This document shows, piece by piece, positions 1 through 9,109 of a stretch of 50,029 nucleotides of DNA. A program made the position numbers and the translations under genes. The stretch lies in the NCBI GenBank assembly GCA_020852855.1, contig JADZAA010000104.1, positions 1-50,029 on the forward strand, in the 5' to 3' direction. The first letter of the stretch is position 1, and every line of letters begins with the position of its first letter. The notes under the pieces were generated by a model. It was given only the letters and a program-made list of their open reading frames with translations. It was not told where the DNA came from and searched no databases. The stretch is from Bacteroidota bacterium (lineage in GTDB: Bacteria; Bacteroidota; Ignavibacteria; Kapaibacteriales; UBA961).

Positions 1-1521
1 AATTTTGGTACGGACGGCTTTAATTTACTGCGGAACAAAGGTGCTTTTTTTGCTTCGACATATTTCTCGCACGCCAAAAACATTACGGCTTTAGGACATT
101 CTATTTTGCTAACCGGTTGTAATCCCGCAAAAAACGGTATTGCCGGCAATGATTTTATTGATGACTCCTGCAACTGTTTGCGCTATTGCGTAGCCGATGA
201 TACAGCAAGAATTTACGGCATTGACAGCCCTATAGGACGCTCGCCGATTCTTCTTGCCGTACCTGCTCTCGGCGACTTACTCATTGCAAAATATCCCGGA
301 AGCAAAACGGCGGCTGTTGCTATGAAAGACCGCGCCGCTATTCTGATGGCCGGCCACAAAGCACGAACTGTTCTTTGGTTTGAACCCGACATCGGCAAGT
401 TTACAACTTCCACTTATTATACGTTGCCGCGCTGGATGGAGTCGTTTAATCGCCGCTATAACTGCAATCGTTACGCCGGCCGGCAATGGCAGGCAACTCT
501 GCCCGACGGTAAGCAGGACGACGTGGAGTTTGAAGCAGATTTTCCCGGCGGCGGGCGCGTATTCCCGCATAAAATTCCCGAAAAAACTACCGATAAAAAC
601 TTTGTTAAAGCCTTTCTGCATACGCCAAGTGCGGTAGAATTGCTGTTCGATGCGGCAAAATCTGCAATAATAGAAGAAAAGCTCGGCATTGACGACCAAC
701 CCGATTTACTTTGCGTAGGAGTTTCGACAACCGATTTTATAGGGCATAATTTTGGGCCGGACAGCCGCGAAATCGAAGAATTATACGTTCAATGCGACCT
801 GATTCTATCGTCGTTCATTAAATTTTTGGATGAGCGCGTAGGGCGTGAAAATTACGTTTTGGTTCTTGCATCCGACCATGGGGTGTCCCCTATACCTGAA
901 CTGATTCGACAGTTCGGAAGCCAACCGATTGATGCCGGAAGATTATCTTATTCAATAGCAACCGATGTCATAAAGCATCGTTTTGATTCGATATACGGCC
1001 CGCAAAGCAACGGAACGCAATGGGTACGTTTTTTTGACCCGCCGAATATTTACTTGAACGAAGCAGTTCTTGAATCTGCCGGGATAAAAGTTGACGAAGC
1101 CGCGGCCGAAGCCCTAAAAGCCGTTCGCTCGGTGAAAGAATTGGCGTATACGGCAACGGTTGCCGAAATTGTTGCAGGTAAGATACCAGAAGGCTGGCCG
1201 GAAGAATTTGCACGGCTTATGCGCAACGACATTTACCCCGGGCGTTCCGGGCATTTAGTAGTATTTCCCGGACAGTATTGGCTTTACGGCGACGAACCGA
1301 GTTCTCACGGCACATTCTACGATTACGACCGTTTTGCAACGATGGCGTTTTTAGGCGGTGAAATTTCAGCAAAACGCATAGACAGCAGAGCCGACCCGGC
1401 CGATATTGCTCCGACTCTTGCGGCTCTTTTAGGCGTTTCAATGCCGGATACGGACGGTGCCGCCCGTACCGAAATTATCAAAACGCCGGCAACAAAAAAC
1501 AACCGAAAGAAGAAAAAATAA
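1..1521 (+). CDS. PafA-type alkaline phosphatase, 5'-truncated by window edge
   Basis: The frame is open to base 1; the track start at 106 is an internal TTG, so the true start lies outside the window. The protein belongs to the alkaline phosphatase superfamily, PafA (phosphate-irrepressible monoesterase) type, normally exported to the periplasm. Counting from the first visible codon, the nucleophile Thr is T29 (NITALGH) and the Asn partner is N50 (GND). A KDR motif at K109/R111 matches the Lys/Arg pair that marks PafA phosphomonoesterases rather than diesterases. The metal-site motifs STTDFIGH, ASDHG and SSHG follow in order. The C-terminus is a lysine-rich tail. A hairpin terminator follows directly. 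The family and catalytic set are clear; the physiological substrate is not known. Confidence 0.9.
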   Translation, partial: NFGTDGFNLLRNKGAFFASTYFSHAKNITALGHSILLTGCNPAKNGIAGNDFIDDSCNCLRYCVADDTARIYGIDSPIGRSPILLAVPALGDLLIAKYPGSKTAAVAMKDRAAILMAGHKARTVLWFEPDIGKFTTSTYYTLPRWMESFNRRYNCNRYAGRQWQATLPDGKQDDVEFEADFPGGGRVFPHKIPEKTTDKNFVKAFLHTPSAVELLFDAAKSAIIEEKLGIDDQPDLLCVGVSTTDFIGHNFGPDSREIEELYVQCDLILSSFIKFLDERVGRENYVLVLASDHGVSPIPELIRQFGSQPIDAGRLSYSIATDVIKHRFDSIYGPQSNGTQWVRFFDPPNIYLNEAVLESAGIKVDEAAAEALKAVRSVKELAYTATVAEIVAGKIPEGWPEEFARLMRNDIYPGRSGHLVVFPGQYWLYGDEPSSHGTFYDYDRFATMAFLGGEISAKRIDSRADPADIAPTLAALLGVSMPDTDGAARTEIIKTPATKNNRKKKK

Positions 1522-1556
1522 AAAAGCCCGGACTGAATGTAATCGTTCGGGCTTTT
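1522..1556. terminator. bidirectional terminator between phosphatase and nuoM
   Basis: A 9-bp perfect stem, AAAAGCCCG / CGGGCTTTT, with a 17-nt loop sits between two convergent genes. A- and T-rich stem ends allow it to work on both strands. It begins right after the phosphatase stop codon and lies 45 nt beyond the nuoM stop. Confidence 0.8.
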
Positions 1557-1601
1557 ATCATTTGCGGCTTGTTATGCTATACCGATAATGCGCTTTATTC
1601 T

Positions 1602-3155
1602 TTACTTCATAGCTTCGGGATTTTTCTGAATTAACGGAAAGGAAGTTTTGCCGAACTTTATTGTTTCGAGTTTGCCTATCAATGCCTGCGTAGACATTTC
1701 CGACATTCCCATAAATGTTTTCGGATAAACACCAATCCAAACAATAAATACAGTAATAGGAATAAGTTGCCAATATTCGGCACGGGAAAGGTCTTTCAAT
1801 GTGGTATTGGCCGGATTTTCGAGCGGGCCGTACATAACGCGCTGGAACAACCACAGAAGATATACGGCCGCAAAGATAACGCCGCTTGTACCGATTACCG
1901 CAAGCCAAGGATTGTTCAGAAATTGCGATTTATACGCGCCGAGCAATGTAAGAAATTCACCTACAAATCCGTTCAAGCCGGGCAAACCGACCGAAGCGAA
2001 CATTGCAATGGTGAACAGCACGGCGAATTTGGGCATAACTTTCGTAATACCGCCAAACTCCGCTATATCGCGCGTATGACGACGCTCGTAGAGTACGCCT
2101 ACACACAAGAACAGCATACCTGTTGAAAGTCCGTGGTTGACCATTTGAATTATCGCGCCTTGTACGCCCTCGGGAGTCATTGAAAATATGCCGAGCACTA
2201 CAAATCCCAAGTGACTGACAGAAGAATACGCCACTAATTTTTTCATATCGGTTTGTGCCATGGACACGAGTGCGCCATATACAATTCCAATCACGGCCAA
2301 CCATGAAATCGGGACGGCATATTCGAAAGCAGCCTGCGGAAACAAATCCAAGTTAAAGCGTATCAGTCCGTAAGTTCCCATTTTAAGCAATACTCCGGCC
2401 AGAATAACCGAGCCGGCCGTGGGTGCTTGCACGTGAGCATCCGGCAACCAGGTATGTAATGGAAACAGCGGCACTTTAATACAAAACGACAATGCGAACG
2501 CAAGGAAAAGCCATGCTTGAATATCGGCGGGAATTGCAGGTGCAAATTCGCGAAGCTTAATTAAATCCGCCGTAAATTGTCCGCCGTGGGCATGGCCGTA
2601 AAGTATGCCTAGACTTATAATTGCCACAAGCATAAACAGCGAGCCGGCAATCGTGTAAATAAAGAATTTAACCGCAGCGTATATTCTGTCTTTTCCGCCC
2701 CAAATGCCGATAAGGAAGTACATGGGAATCAGTATCAATTCCCAGAACACATAGAACAAGAATGTATCGAGAGCCATAAAAACGCCCGTCATGGCGAATT
2801 GCAGCAGGAGCATCATAAAATAATACTCCTTTTCGCGTTTTTTAATTGCTCCGAACGAGCTGAGAATTGCAATCGGGCTGATAAACGTAGTGAGCAAAAC
2901 AAGCAACATACTCATACCGTCAACACCAATTCGGAAACCGGCATCGAAAGTCGGAATCCACGTTGCATCCAGCACCATCTGGAAGCCGGAATTAGAACGG
3001 TCGAACTCCGGTATTAAAAGCAACGATGCTAAAAATGACAGAACCGACACAGACAATGCTGTCGTACGCAACGCCTTGCTTTGGTCGCGTTTGATAAACA
3101 GCATAGCTGCCGAGCCGAGCAACGGCAAAAACAATGTAACGAGCAACATGCCCAT
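1602..3155 (-). CDS. nuoM: NADH-quinone oxidoreductase subunit M
   Basis: Antiporter-like proton-pumping subunit of respiratory complex I in the inner membrane. The 517-aa length matches the family (about 500). It is hydrophobic throughout with about 14 membrane helices. Visible hallmarks are the helix-5 glutamate region (FWELILIPMYF), the LPDAHVQAPTAGSV segment followed by the pump lysine helix (LLKMGTYGLIRF), and the AYSSVSHLGF motif of the discontinuous helix. The start has an AGGATGA-type ribosome site about 6 nt upstream; an in-frame ATG two codons later is an alternative. It lies downstream of nuoL on the same strand after a 252-nt gap, and no nuoN follows. Confidence 0.96.
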   Translation of the reverse strand: MGMLLVTLFLPLLGSAAMLFIKRDQSKALRTTALSVSVLSFLASLLLIPEFDRSNSGFQMVLDATWIPTFDAGFRIGVDGMSMLLVLLTTFISPIAILSSFGAIKKREKEYYFMMLLLQFAMTGVFMALDTFLFYVFWELILIPMYFLIGIWGGKDRIYAAVKFFIYTIAGSLFMLVAIISLGILYGHAHGGQFTADLIKLREFAPAIPADIQAWLFLAFALSFCIKVPLFPLHTWLPDAHVQAPTAGSVILAGVLLKMGTYGLIRFNLDLFPQAAFEYAVPISWLAVIGIVYGALVSMAQTDMKKLVAYSSVSHLGFVVLGIFSMTPEGVQGAIIQMVNHGLSTGMLFLCVGVLYERRHTRDIAEFGGITKVMPKFAVLFTIAMFASVGLPGLNGFVGEFLTLLGAYKSQFLNNPWLAVIGTSGVIFAAVYLLWLFQRVMYGPLENPANTTLKDLSRAEYWQLIPITVFIVWIGVYPKTFMGMSEMSTQALIGKLETIKFGKTSFPLIQKNPEAMK

Positions 3156-3407
3156 ATATTCATCCTAAAATATGTTTGTTGTGCATTTGCGCGAAGACCG
3201 TTAGAGCGCGAGTAATTACGGAAACCGCAAATCGCCGGAATCTTCTTCGGATATTTCTGTACTATCTGTAAATTGCTTTTCTTACAAACGGATAATTCGG
3301 AATTTCGTTCGAGATTTTACAACGATGGGCAGCTCCGCCCGAATCTTTTTTCGATAACACTCCGAAATTTCCGTTTCTTTTCATTCCACGCACGGGATAA
3401 CGAAAAT
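3156..3407 (-). other. nuoL-nuoM intergenic spacer
   Basis: 252 nt between two genes that are usually adjacent. I see no open frame of useful length and no convincing terminator. A GC-rich inverted repeat (GGGCGGAGCTGCCC on the minus strand) is the only notable structure. It could hold a secondary promoter for nuoM, but no clean TAnnTTTG element was found. Confidence 0.4.
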
Positions 3408-5369
3408 TTATCCAACGGCTAACCACGTAAGTATAACCACAATGCCCGCAATCATCAGCAGTGCATAGTTTTGCGTTACGCCCGACTGGATACGCCTAAG
3501 CGACTCGCCGGCACTTTGCGTTGTTTTTGCCGCACCGTTTATCAAGCCGTCTACTATTTTTACGTCGAACACTTTCCAGAGAAATCGTTCGGAAAATTGA
3601 TAAATAAATGAAACGACAAGTGCTTGATAAATTTCATCTATGCGATATTTATGCAACAGCAGATTATAAGCACCTTTGAATTTTCGGGCGAGTTCGGCCG
3701 GCTTTTCCGATTCTTCTTTATACAATTTCGAGGCAAGCAGAATTCCGGCTGTTGCTATTGCTATCGAAGCCGCCATCAGCACATATTCAATGGCATGAAT
3801 GCTGTGATGTTCGCCGCGGCCGAGTATTCCGTTCGCTTGCGAGAAAATAGGGCCAAGCCAATTTTCCAACAAATTCGGATGGTCACTTGCAAAAAAGCCC
3901 AATGCATACGGCACGCCGAGAAAACCGCCTACCACCGATAAGAATGCCAATACGTTTAACGGCAATGTCATTGTAACGGGCGACTCGTGCGGGTGCAGGC
4001 GATGGTGGTCGAACCGCTCCTTGCCGCCGAATGTAAGATAATACAGACGGAACATATAAAACGCCGTGCAGAAAGCAGCTATAGCCAGAATTATCCACAT
4101 CGGGCCGTGTCCGCCATGCTCAAATGTCATCCAAAGTATTTCATCTTTGGAGAAAAATCCGGCTAATGGCGGAATACCGGAAATTGCTATCGTTCCAATT
4201 AAAAATGTTCTGTGTGTTACGGGCATATATTTTTTCAGTCCGCCCATTTTTTGAATGTCTTGTTCCTCGTGCATTCCGTGAATTACCGAACCCGAACCAA
4301 GGAAAAGCAGGGCTTTGAAAAATGCGTGCGTCATTACGTGGAATACGGCGGCGGTAAACGCGCCTACGCCAAGTGCTGCGAACATAAAGCCTAATTGACT
4401 TACCGTAGAATATGCGAGAACTTTCTTTATGTCGTTTTGCACTATGCCGATTGTTGCCGCCACAAGAGCCGTAGTTACTCCCACAACTGCAACCACCGTC
4501 ATTGCGTCCGGCGCAAGGGCAAACAGCGTGGCATTACGAGCAACAAGAAAAATCCCGGCCGTAACCATAGTAGCCGCGTGAATAAGCGCGGAAACCGGAG
4601 TCGGTCCCGCCATTGCATCGGGCAACCATACGGCAAGAGGTAATTGTGCTGATTTTCCGGTACTGCCCAAGAACAGAAGCAAAGCTATTGCCGTCATTAT
4701 ACCCGCGTCGGGCGGCGCAACGGCAGCAGCTGTATTGACCGCATTGTATTCTAATGTTCCGAACGTCTTGTAAATCAAGAACATGGCAATAAGTACGCCG
4801 AAATCACCGATACGATTGGCTATAAATGCTTTATTGGCGGCATCGCCGGTAAATCTGATATTTACACCTTCAAATTTTCTGTCGTACCAAAAGCCTATAA
4901 GCAAATACGAGCATAATCCTACGCCCTCCCAGCCGAGAAATGTCAGCAGGAAATTATTTGCCAGCACAAGGTTAAGCATCATGAAAATGAATAAATTCAG
5001 ATAGGCGAAAAAACGCGGATAGCTTTTATCGCCGTGCATATAGCCCATCGAATAGATATGTATCAGCGTTCCTATGCCCGTGACAATAAGTGCGTACACT
5101 ATTGAAAGCTGGTCAACCTGATAGGCAACATCTACATTGAAGTTTCCGGCGGCCAGCCAAGAAAATATATATGTAGTGTGAGAGCGTGCGTCTGCGGGCA
5201 GGCCTGTAAGCGTAAAAAACAGCGTTGCGGCTACGGCAAACGACAGTCCTACGGCCGCGCTTGCTATTCCGCCGATAAGAGCCTCGCTCTTAAGTTTTTT
5301 ACCGAAAAATCCCGTTATCAAAAAGCCGATTAACGGAAATAAAGGAATAAGGTACGCCAAGTCGAGCAT
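3408..5369 (-). CDS. nuoL: NADH-quinone oxidoreductase subunit L
   Basis: Distal antiporter-like subunit of complex I, carrying the long transverse helix. 653 aa, slightly longer than E. coli NuoL (613). It shows the conserved FLGWEGVGLCSYLLIGFWY glutamate helix, the PDAMAGPTPVSALIHAATMV pump segment, AYSTVSQLGFM, and the THAFFKALLFLGSGSVIH histidine/lysine helix. The C-terminal third holds the amphipathic arm and a last anchoring helix (MIAGIVVILTWLAVG). No strong Shine-Dalgarno precedes the ATG. A -7-like TATATTTA element lies about 55 nt upstream. It is the first gene of the nuoL-nuoM pair; the rest of the nuo operon is not in this window. Confidence 0.96.
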   Translation of the reverse strand: MLDLAYLIPLFPLIGFLITGFFGKKLKSEALIGGIASAAVGLSFAVAATLFFTLTGLPADARSHTTYIFSWLAAGNFNVDVAYQVDQLSIVYALIVTGIGTLIHIYSMGYMHGDKSYPRFFAYLNLFIFMMLNLVLANNFLLTFLGWEGVGLCSYLLIGFWYDRKFEGVNIRFTGDAANKAFIANRIGDFGVLIAMFLIYKTFGTLEYNAVNTAAAVAPPDAGIMTAIALLLFLGSTGKSAQLPLAVWLPDAMAGPTPVSALIHAATMVTAGIFLVARNATLFALAPDAMTVVAVVGVTTALVAATIGIVQNDIKKVLAYSTVSQLGFMFAALGVGAFTAAVFHVMTHAFFKALLFLGSGSVIHGMHEEQDIQKMGGLKKYMPVTHRTFLIGTIAISGIPPLAGFFSKDEILWMTFEHGGHGPMWIILAIAAFCTAFYMFRLYYLTFGGKERFDHHRLHPHESPVTMTLPLNVLAFLSVVGGFLGVPYALGFFASDHPNLLENWLGPIFSQANGILGRGEHHSIHAIEYVLMAASIAIATAGILLASKLYKEESEKPAELARKFKGAYNLLLHKYRIDEIYQALVVSFIYQFSERFLWKVFDVKIVDGLINGAAKTTQSAGESLRRIQSGVTQNYALLMIAGIVVILTWLAVG

Positions 5370-5424
5370 AACTCTATAGGCTTAGTTATACATACATTGT
5401 TGTATTTTCCACGTAAGAAGTGCG

Positions 5425-5432
5425 TAAATATA
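5425..5432 (-). promoter_or_regulatory. candidate -7 promoter element for nuoL
   Basis: TATATTTA on the minus strand, one base off the Bacteroidota TAnnTTTG consensus, 55 nt upstream of the nuoL ATG. No clear -33 TTTG was found, so this is tentative. Confidence 0.35.
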
Positions 5433-5471
5433 CACGCTTCTGTTTTCAAGATAAGTTCACGAGCGCAGCTT

Positions 5472-6368
5472 TTATGTTTCGGCAAAAACTTCACGCTCAA
5501 AACCAATTTCTACATTTTGGAACTGAATCCGCATTGTTTCGTCAATTATCATCATTGCGTTGCGCTCTACTTTCATCCAGTCCGAACGCCGTTGCGTTAT
5601 AGGTTCGGAAGCAACTACTATAGCCGTAGGGCGGCCGTTTGATGCCGGTTCCATTTGGCAAACACCGGCTTGGCAATTATATTCACGCCCGAACATATAA
5701 TAAAGCGTTGCGGGTTGTACGTTAGGATTTGTAGTATAGCGCATCGAAACCAAGCTCGTTCCGTTGGTAACGCATACGTTCAAATAAGAATGCGATTTAA
5801 CGCCACATTCTATCAACAATTCGCTTAGGTCTTCCATGGCACGGTACAGCGCGTACACCATTTCATCACAACTTACCTCACCCGAAGGGTCTTCGATATG
5901 ATTGAGGAACAGTCCGAAAAAATGTTCTGAATCCGTGGATCCCAATATGGCATCGTAAGCCACATCGTTCAGGTCACGCAACAGTTTACGTCGAATTTCC
6001 TTAAACCCGCCTATCATGCCGTTGTGCATGAACATAAGTTTGCCGCATGAGAACGGGTGCGAGTTGAACTCTTCGACTACCATGCCGGGCGAAGCTGCTC
6101 GTATATGCGCAAACATTAGCGGCGTATAAATTTTTTTGGCGAGACTCCGCAGATTATGGTCGCTCCAAGCGGGCTTTATGCTGCGGAACACACAAGGCTC
6201 ATTATCAATTTCCGGTGCGTACCAACCGATTCCGAAGCCGTCGCCATTAACGGCAACCGACATTTCTCCGGCATTTACGCTTTGGGCGTTTATAAGCGAA
6301 AATTTAGGCTTATACAACAAATCGTCGGCTATAACCGGCGTTCCGATATAGGCAATAAAACGGCACAT
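5472..6368 (-). CDS. class II glutamine amidotransferase (YafJ/EgtC-like)
   Basis: 298 aa. After Met removal the protein starts with the Cys nucleophile of N-terminal-nucleophile glutamine amidotransferases (MCRFIAYIG). Further family signatures are NGDGFGIGWY, the FAHIRAAS segment, the HNG loop (FMHNGMIGG), and TDSEHFF. Such proteins hydrolyse a gamma-glutamyl amide. The ergothioneine enzyme EgtC is a relative, but no other ergothioneine genes lie nearby, so the substrate is unknown. The start is well supported: a GGAGGT ribosome site lies about 6-7 nt upstream. It stands alone between the CADD-like gene and nuoL. Confidence 0.88.
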   Translation of the reverse strand: MCRFIAYIGTPVIADDLLYKPKFSLINAQSVNAGEMSVAVNGDGFGIGWYAPEIDNEPCVFRSIKPAWSDHNLRSLAKKIYTPLMFAHIRAASPGMVVEEFNSHPFSCGKLMFMHNGMIGGFKEIRRKLLRDLNDVAYDAILGSTDSEHFFGLFLNHIEDPSGEVSCDEMVYALYRAMEDLSELLIECGVKSHSYLNVCVTNGTSLVSMRYTTNPNVQPATLYYMFGREYNCQAGVCQMEPASNGRPTAIVVASEPITQRRSDWMKVERNAMMIIDETMRIQFQNVEIGFEREVFAET

Positions 6369-6393
6369 TTGACAACCTCCGAGTGAGAGGGGC

Positions 6394-6401
6394 TAAATTT
6401 A
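6394..6401 (-). promoter_or_regulatory. candidate -7 promoter element for the amidotransferase
   Basis: TAAATTTA on the minus strand, 26 nt upstream of the ATG and just downstream of the preceding gene's terminator. It is near-consensus to TAnnTTTG. Confidence 0.35.
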
Positions 6402-6433
6402 CGAAACCTTGCCCGCTTAACCAACAGCAAAAT

Positions 6434-6471
6434 AATAAAAAATCCGCCCGACGCGGCCGGTCGAACGGATT
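6434..6471 (-). terminator. rho-independent terminator after the CADD-like gene
   Basis: On the minus strand, AATCCGTTCGAC pairs with GTCGGGCGGATT (12 bp including two G-U pairs) around a CGGCCGC loop, followed by a T-rich run. It lies about 20 nt beyond the stop codon of the 6493-7182 gene. Confidence 0.85.
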
Positions 6472-6492
6472 ACAAGCCGTTATTCAAAAGGC

Positions 6493-7182
6493 TCATGCAG
6501 CCGCCCGCTCGGCACAATATGTTTCGTATACGCCGTCGAGCAACAGATTTAGGGCATCGGCCGCTTCGCGAGCCGCATCAAGTGCCACTTCTTTTTGCTG
6601 ATCGGTTTCACATAACCGTATAAGTGCTTCGCGAGTAACGGTGCGATGTATTTCATCGGCCTTTTCGTGAACTTCAAAGAAAATCAGCGCATCTTCCGAA
6701 TTTAAGCCGTAGTATTTTTTCAATCCTTCTATCTTTGTAGTGCTGACTTCCGGTATTTGCGATTCGTAGGCATATAGTGCGGCAAGTCCTTCAACGGGAT
6801 TTTTGCGCCCTGCCAAGTCTTTCAGTATTCTTACGGATTCCTTAGTATGGGGCAAGTATTTCCGCGCCGCCATTTCATCACGACTTACGCCCAAAGCATC
6901 TCCGAAACGCCTCCAAAGCTCAGGGTGATTATCCGGCCCGTGCTCCTCTTCAATCAGATTTTCAAGAAGCATCTGACGAATTTCCATATCCTCGCAATTA
7001 GCATGAGTTGCACTTACGTAGGTCGGGAAATAATAAACTTGCCAATAATATTCCATCGCATAATGCCGCAACATATTCAGGTCAAGTTTGCCCTCGCTCC
7101 ACATTTGATAGAACGGGTGGTGCAATAAATGTCGTTCTCCGATTACGGAGTCAAGACTCGCAAGAAATTCTTCGTTCGACAT
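6493..7182 (-). CDS. CADD-type non-canonical pABA synthase (heme-oxygenase-like dimetal oxidase)
   Basis: 229 aa, close in length and sequence to Chlamydia CADD, a self-sacrificing oxygenase that makes para-aminobenzoate for folate from its own tyrosine. All six metal ligands match by a constant offset of two: E79, H86, E140, H172, D176 and H179 (HxxxDxxH). The sacrificial tyrosine is present (Y25 in HPFYQMW), as are Y139 and the required lysine K150 (TTKIEGL). The fold is shared with PqqC and TenA, but PQQ or thiamine roles are less likely given the residue match. It is monocistronic: own TATCTTTG promoter upstream, strong terminator downstream. The family assignment is seen in the sequence; pABA synthesis is inferred from the homolog. 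Confidence 0.88.
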   Translation of the reverse strand: MSNEEFLASLDSVIGERHLLHHPFYQMWSEGKLDLNMLRHYAMEYYWQVYYFPTYVSATHANCEDMEIRQMLLENLIEEEHGPDNHPELWRRFGDALGVSRDEMAARKYLPHTKESVRILKDLAGRKNPVEGLAALYAYESQIPEVSTTKIEGLKKYYGLNSEDALIFFEVHEKADEIHRTVTREALIRLCETDQQKEVALDAAREAADALNLLLDGVYETYCAERAAA

Positions 7183-7231
7183 CTTAAACTACTCCTTGAA
7201 AAAAGGCATGTAACACTACGAAATTTAGGCA

Positions 7232-7239
7232 CAAAGATA
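7232..7239 (-). promoter_or_regulatory. -7 promoter element for the CADD-like gene
   Basis: TATCTTTG on the minus strand, an exact TAnnTTTG match, about 50 nt upstream of the ATG. It lies in the pyrG-CADD gap, so the gene can be transcribed independently of pyrG. Confidence 0.6.
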
Positions 7240-7340
7240 CGTATTTTTAGTGTTTTCGCACGTATTTTCTATGTGTGTTGCTACGTTGCCTTGCGTTCCC
7301 CGATTATTGCGGCTGTTTTTAACTGGCGCAACAAACTGCT

Positions 7341-8963
7341 TTATTTTGCACACTTATTTTGCAACGCAGCCTTGATAAAACCGATAAAAATCGGATGTCC
7401 GGTAACGGCGCGCGATTGCAATTCAGGGTGAAATTGCGCTCCAACAAAGAATGGGTGCCCTGGCAACTCTATTGTTTCCACAAGCGTTGAATCGGGTGAA
7501 AGTCCGCTTAGAACCATGCCTTTTTCCTCGAGAATTTGCCTATACGCATTATTAACCTCATAGCGGTGCCGATGGCGTTCGGATATTAACTCGCGGCCGT
7601 ATAATTGATGAATCAGCGTGTCCTTCTTTAATATGCACGGATACGCTCCCAAGCGCATAGTACCTCCTTTATCAACGATTTGTCTTTGATTGGGAAGCAA
7701 GTCGACAACGCTGTTTTTAGTCTTTTTGAATTCGCTTGAATTTGCGTCTGCAATTCCGCATATGCTCCGTGTAAATTCAATTACCGCGCATTGCATTCCC
7801 AAACAAATTCCGAAAAACGGAATATTATTCTCACGCACATATTTTATTGCTTCGATTTTTCCCTCGATGCCGCGATTGCCGAATCCGGGCGCAATCAGCA
7901 CACCGTTCAGCTCTTGCAGCATTTCTGCGACATTTTCTCGCGTAACCTCTTCCGAGTTAATCCATTTTATATTTACCCGTGCATTATTTATTGCACCGGC
8001 GTGTATAAACGCTTCAACAATACTTTTGTAGGAATCTTGCGTTTGCATATATTTTCCTACCAAACCGACAGTTACATCGTGTTTAGGATTTTTGATGCGT
8101 TGTACGAATTTAGACCAATTTTCCATATTCAGCGGATAATCGGGTTTGGACTCCGGCGAGCGCACATTCATTTTCCGCAGAATAATATCGTCTAAATTGC
8201 GCCTTGAATAGAATATCGGAACTTCGTAAATGGTTTCCACATCAAGTGCTTCTATAACCGAATCTTCCTCCACATTGCAAAAAAGAGCGATTTTGGAGCG
8301 TATTTCCTTGTTTAATCTCTGCTCCGTGCGGCACAGCAGTATATCGGGGCGGATTCCGTTTTCCATCAACACCTTAGCCGAGTGTTGCGTCGGCTTGGTT
8401 TTAAGCTCGCCGGCGGATCGCACATAAGGCACGTAGGTCAAATGTATGTTCAGCGTATTTCGTGCTCCTTTTTCCAAGCAAATCTGGCGAACAGACTCCA
8501 AAAACGGCAACGATTCTATATCGCCTACGGTGCCTCCTATTTCGATTATCACAAAATCGTATTGCTTGTCGAACAGCGTCATTCTGCGCTTTATTTCGTC
8601 GGTTATATGCGGAATAACTTGCACGGTTTTTCCGAGATAGCCGCCCTTGCGCTCGCGTGTAATTACCTCGAAATATGCTTGACCAGCGGACGCGCTGTTA
8701 TAGCGTGTGGTCGGAACGCCGAGAAACCTCTCGTAATGTCCCAAATCAAGGTCGGTTTCGGCTCCGTCGTCTGTTACATATACCTCGCCGTGCTGATGCG
8801 GACTCATCGTACCGGGGTCAATATTGATATACGGGTCGAGTTTTATAATCGTTACGCCGAACCCGCGTTGCTTCAGCAGCAGTCCGATAGATGCCGAGGC
8901 GATGCCTTTGCCAAGCGACGACAAGACACCGCCCGTAATGAAAATGTATTTTGTTTTGGGCAT
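7341..8963 (-). CDS. pyrG: CTP synthase
   Basis: Glutamine-dependent conversion of UTP to CTP in the cytosol. The N-terminal synthetase domain opens with the P-loop (GGVLSSLGKG, residues 11-20). The C-terminal glutaminase domain has the nucleophile elbow FFGICLGMQ (Cys near residue 387) and the catalytic His-Glu in AQFHPE. I chose the ATG at 8963 (540 aa, typical length) over the track start at 9071: a GAGG ribosome site precedes it, and the 36-residue extension would run across the icd terminator at 9053-9083. The gap to the upstream icd gene is 146 nt. Confidence 0.97.
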   Translation of the reverse strand: MPKTKYIFITGGVLSSLGKGIASASIGLLLKQRGFGVTIIKLDPYINIDPGTMSPHQHGEVYVTDDGAETDLDLGHYERFLGVPTTRYNSASAGQAYFEVITRERKGGYLGKTVQVIPHITDEIKRRMTLFDKQYDFVIIEIGGTVGDIESLPFLESVRQICLEKGARNTLNIHLTYVPYVRSAGELKTKPTQHSAKVLMENGIRPDILLCRTEQRLNKEIRSKIALFCNVEEDSVIEALDVETIYEVPIFYSRRNLDDIILRKMNVRSPESKPDYPLNMENWSKFVQRIKNPKHDVTVGLVGKYMQTQDSYKSIVEAFIHAGAINNARVNIKWINSEEVTRENVAEMLQELNGVLIAPGFGNRGIEGKIEAIKYVRENNIPFFGICLGMQCAVIEFTRSICGIADANSSEFKKTKNSVVDLLPNQRQIVDKGGTMRLGAYPCILKKDTLIHQLYGRELISERHRHRYEVNNAYRQILEEKGMVLSGLSPDSTLVETIELPGHPFFVGAQFHPELQSRAVTGHPIFIGFIKAALQNKCAK

Positions 8964-9052
8964 AATCGCCTCGAAATATGGAAGCGTGTTAAGTTGTGCA
9001 AATATTGGACTGACAGCGAAGTTATTCCGAACAAAACTTCGCAAAAACAGTA

Positions 9053-9083
9053 AAAAAGAGGCGCATAGCATACGCCTCTTTTT
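9053..9083 (-). terminator. terminator between icd and pyrG
   Basis: An 11-bp perfect stem, AAAAAGAGGCG / CGCCTCTTTTT, with a 9-nt loop lies 27 nt beyond the icd stop. It ends icd transcription and argues against the long N-terminal form of pyrG. Confidence 0.85.
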
Positions 9084-9109
9084 ATGAGGAAAAATATATT
9101 TCTACAATT

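Noticed and set aside
8382-9053. 223-aa plus-strand ORF
   Set aside because: Shadow of pyrG on the opposite strand; composition and domains belong to pyrG.
8964-9071. 36-residue N-terminal extension of pyrG
   Set aside because: It would start inside the icd terminator hairpin; the ATG at 8963 has a ribosome site and gives the standard CTP synthase N-terminus.
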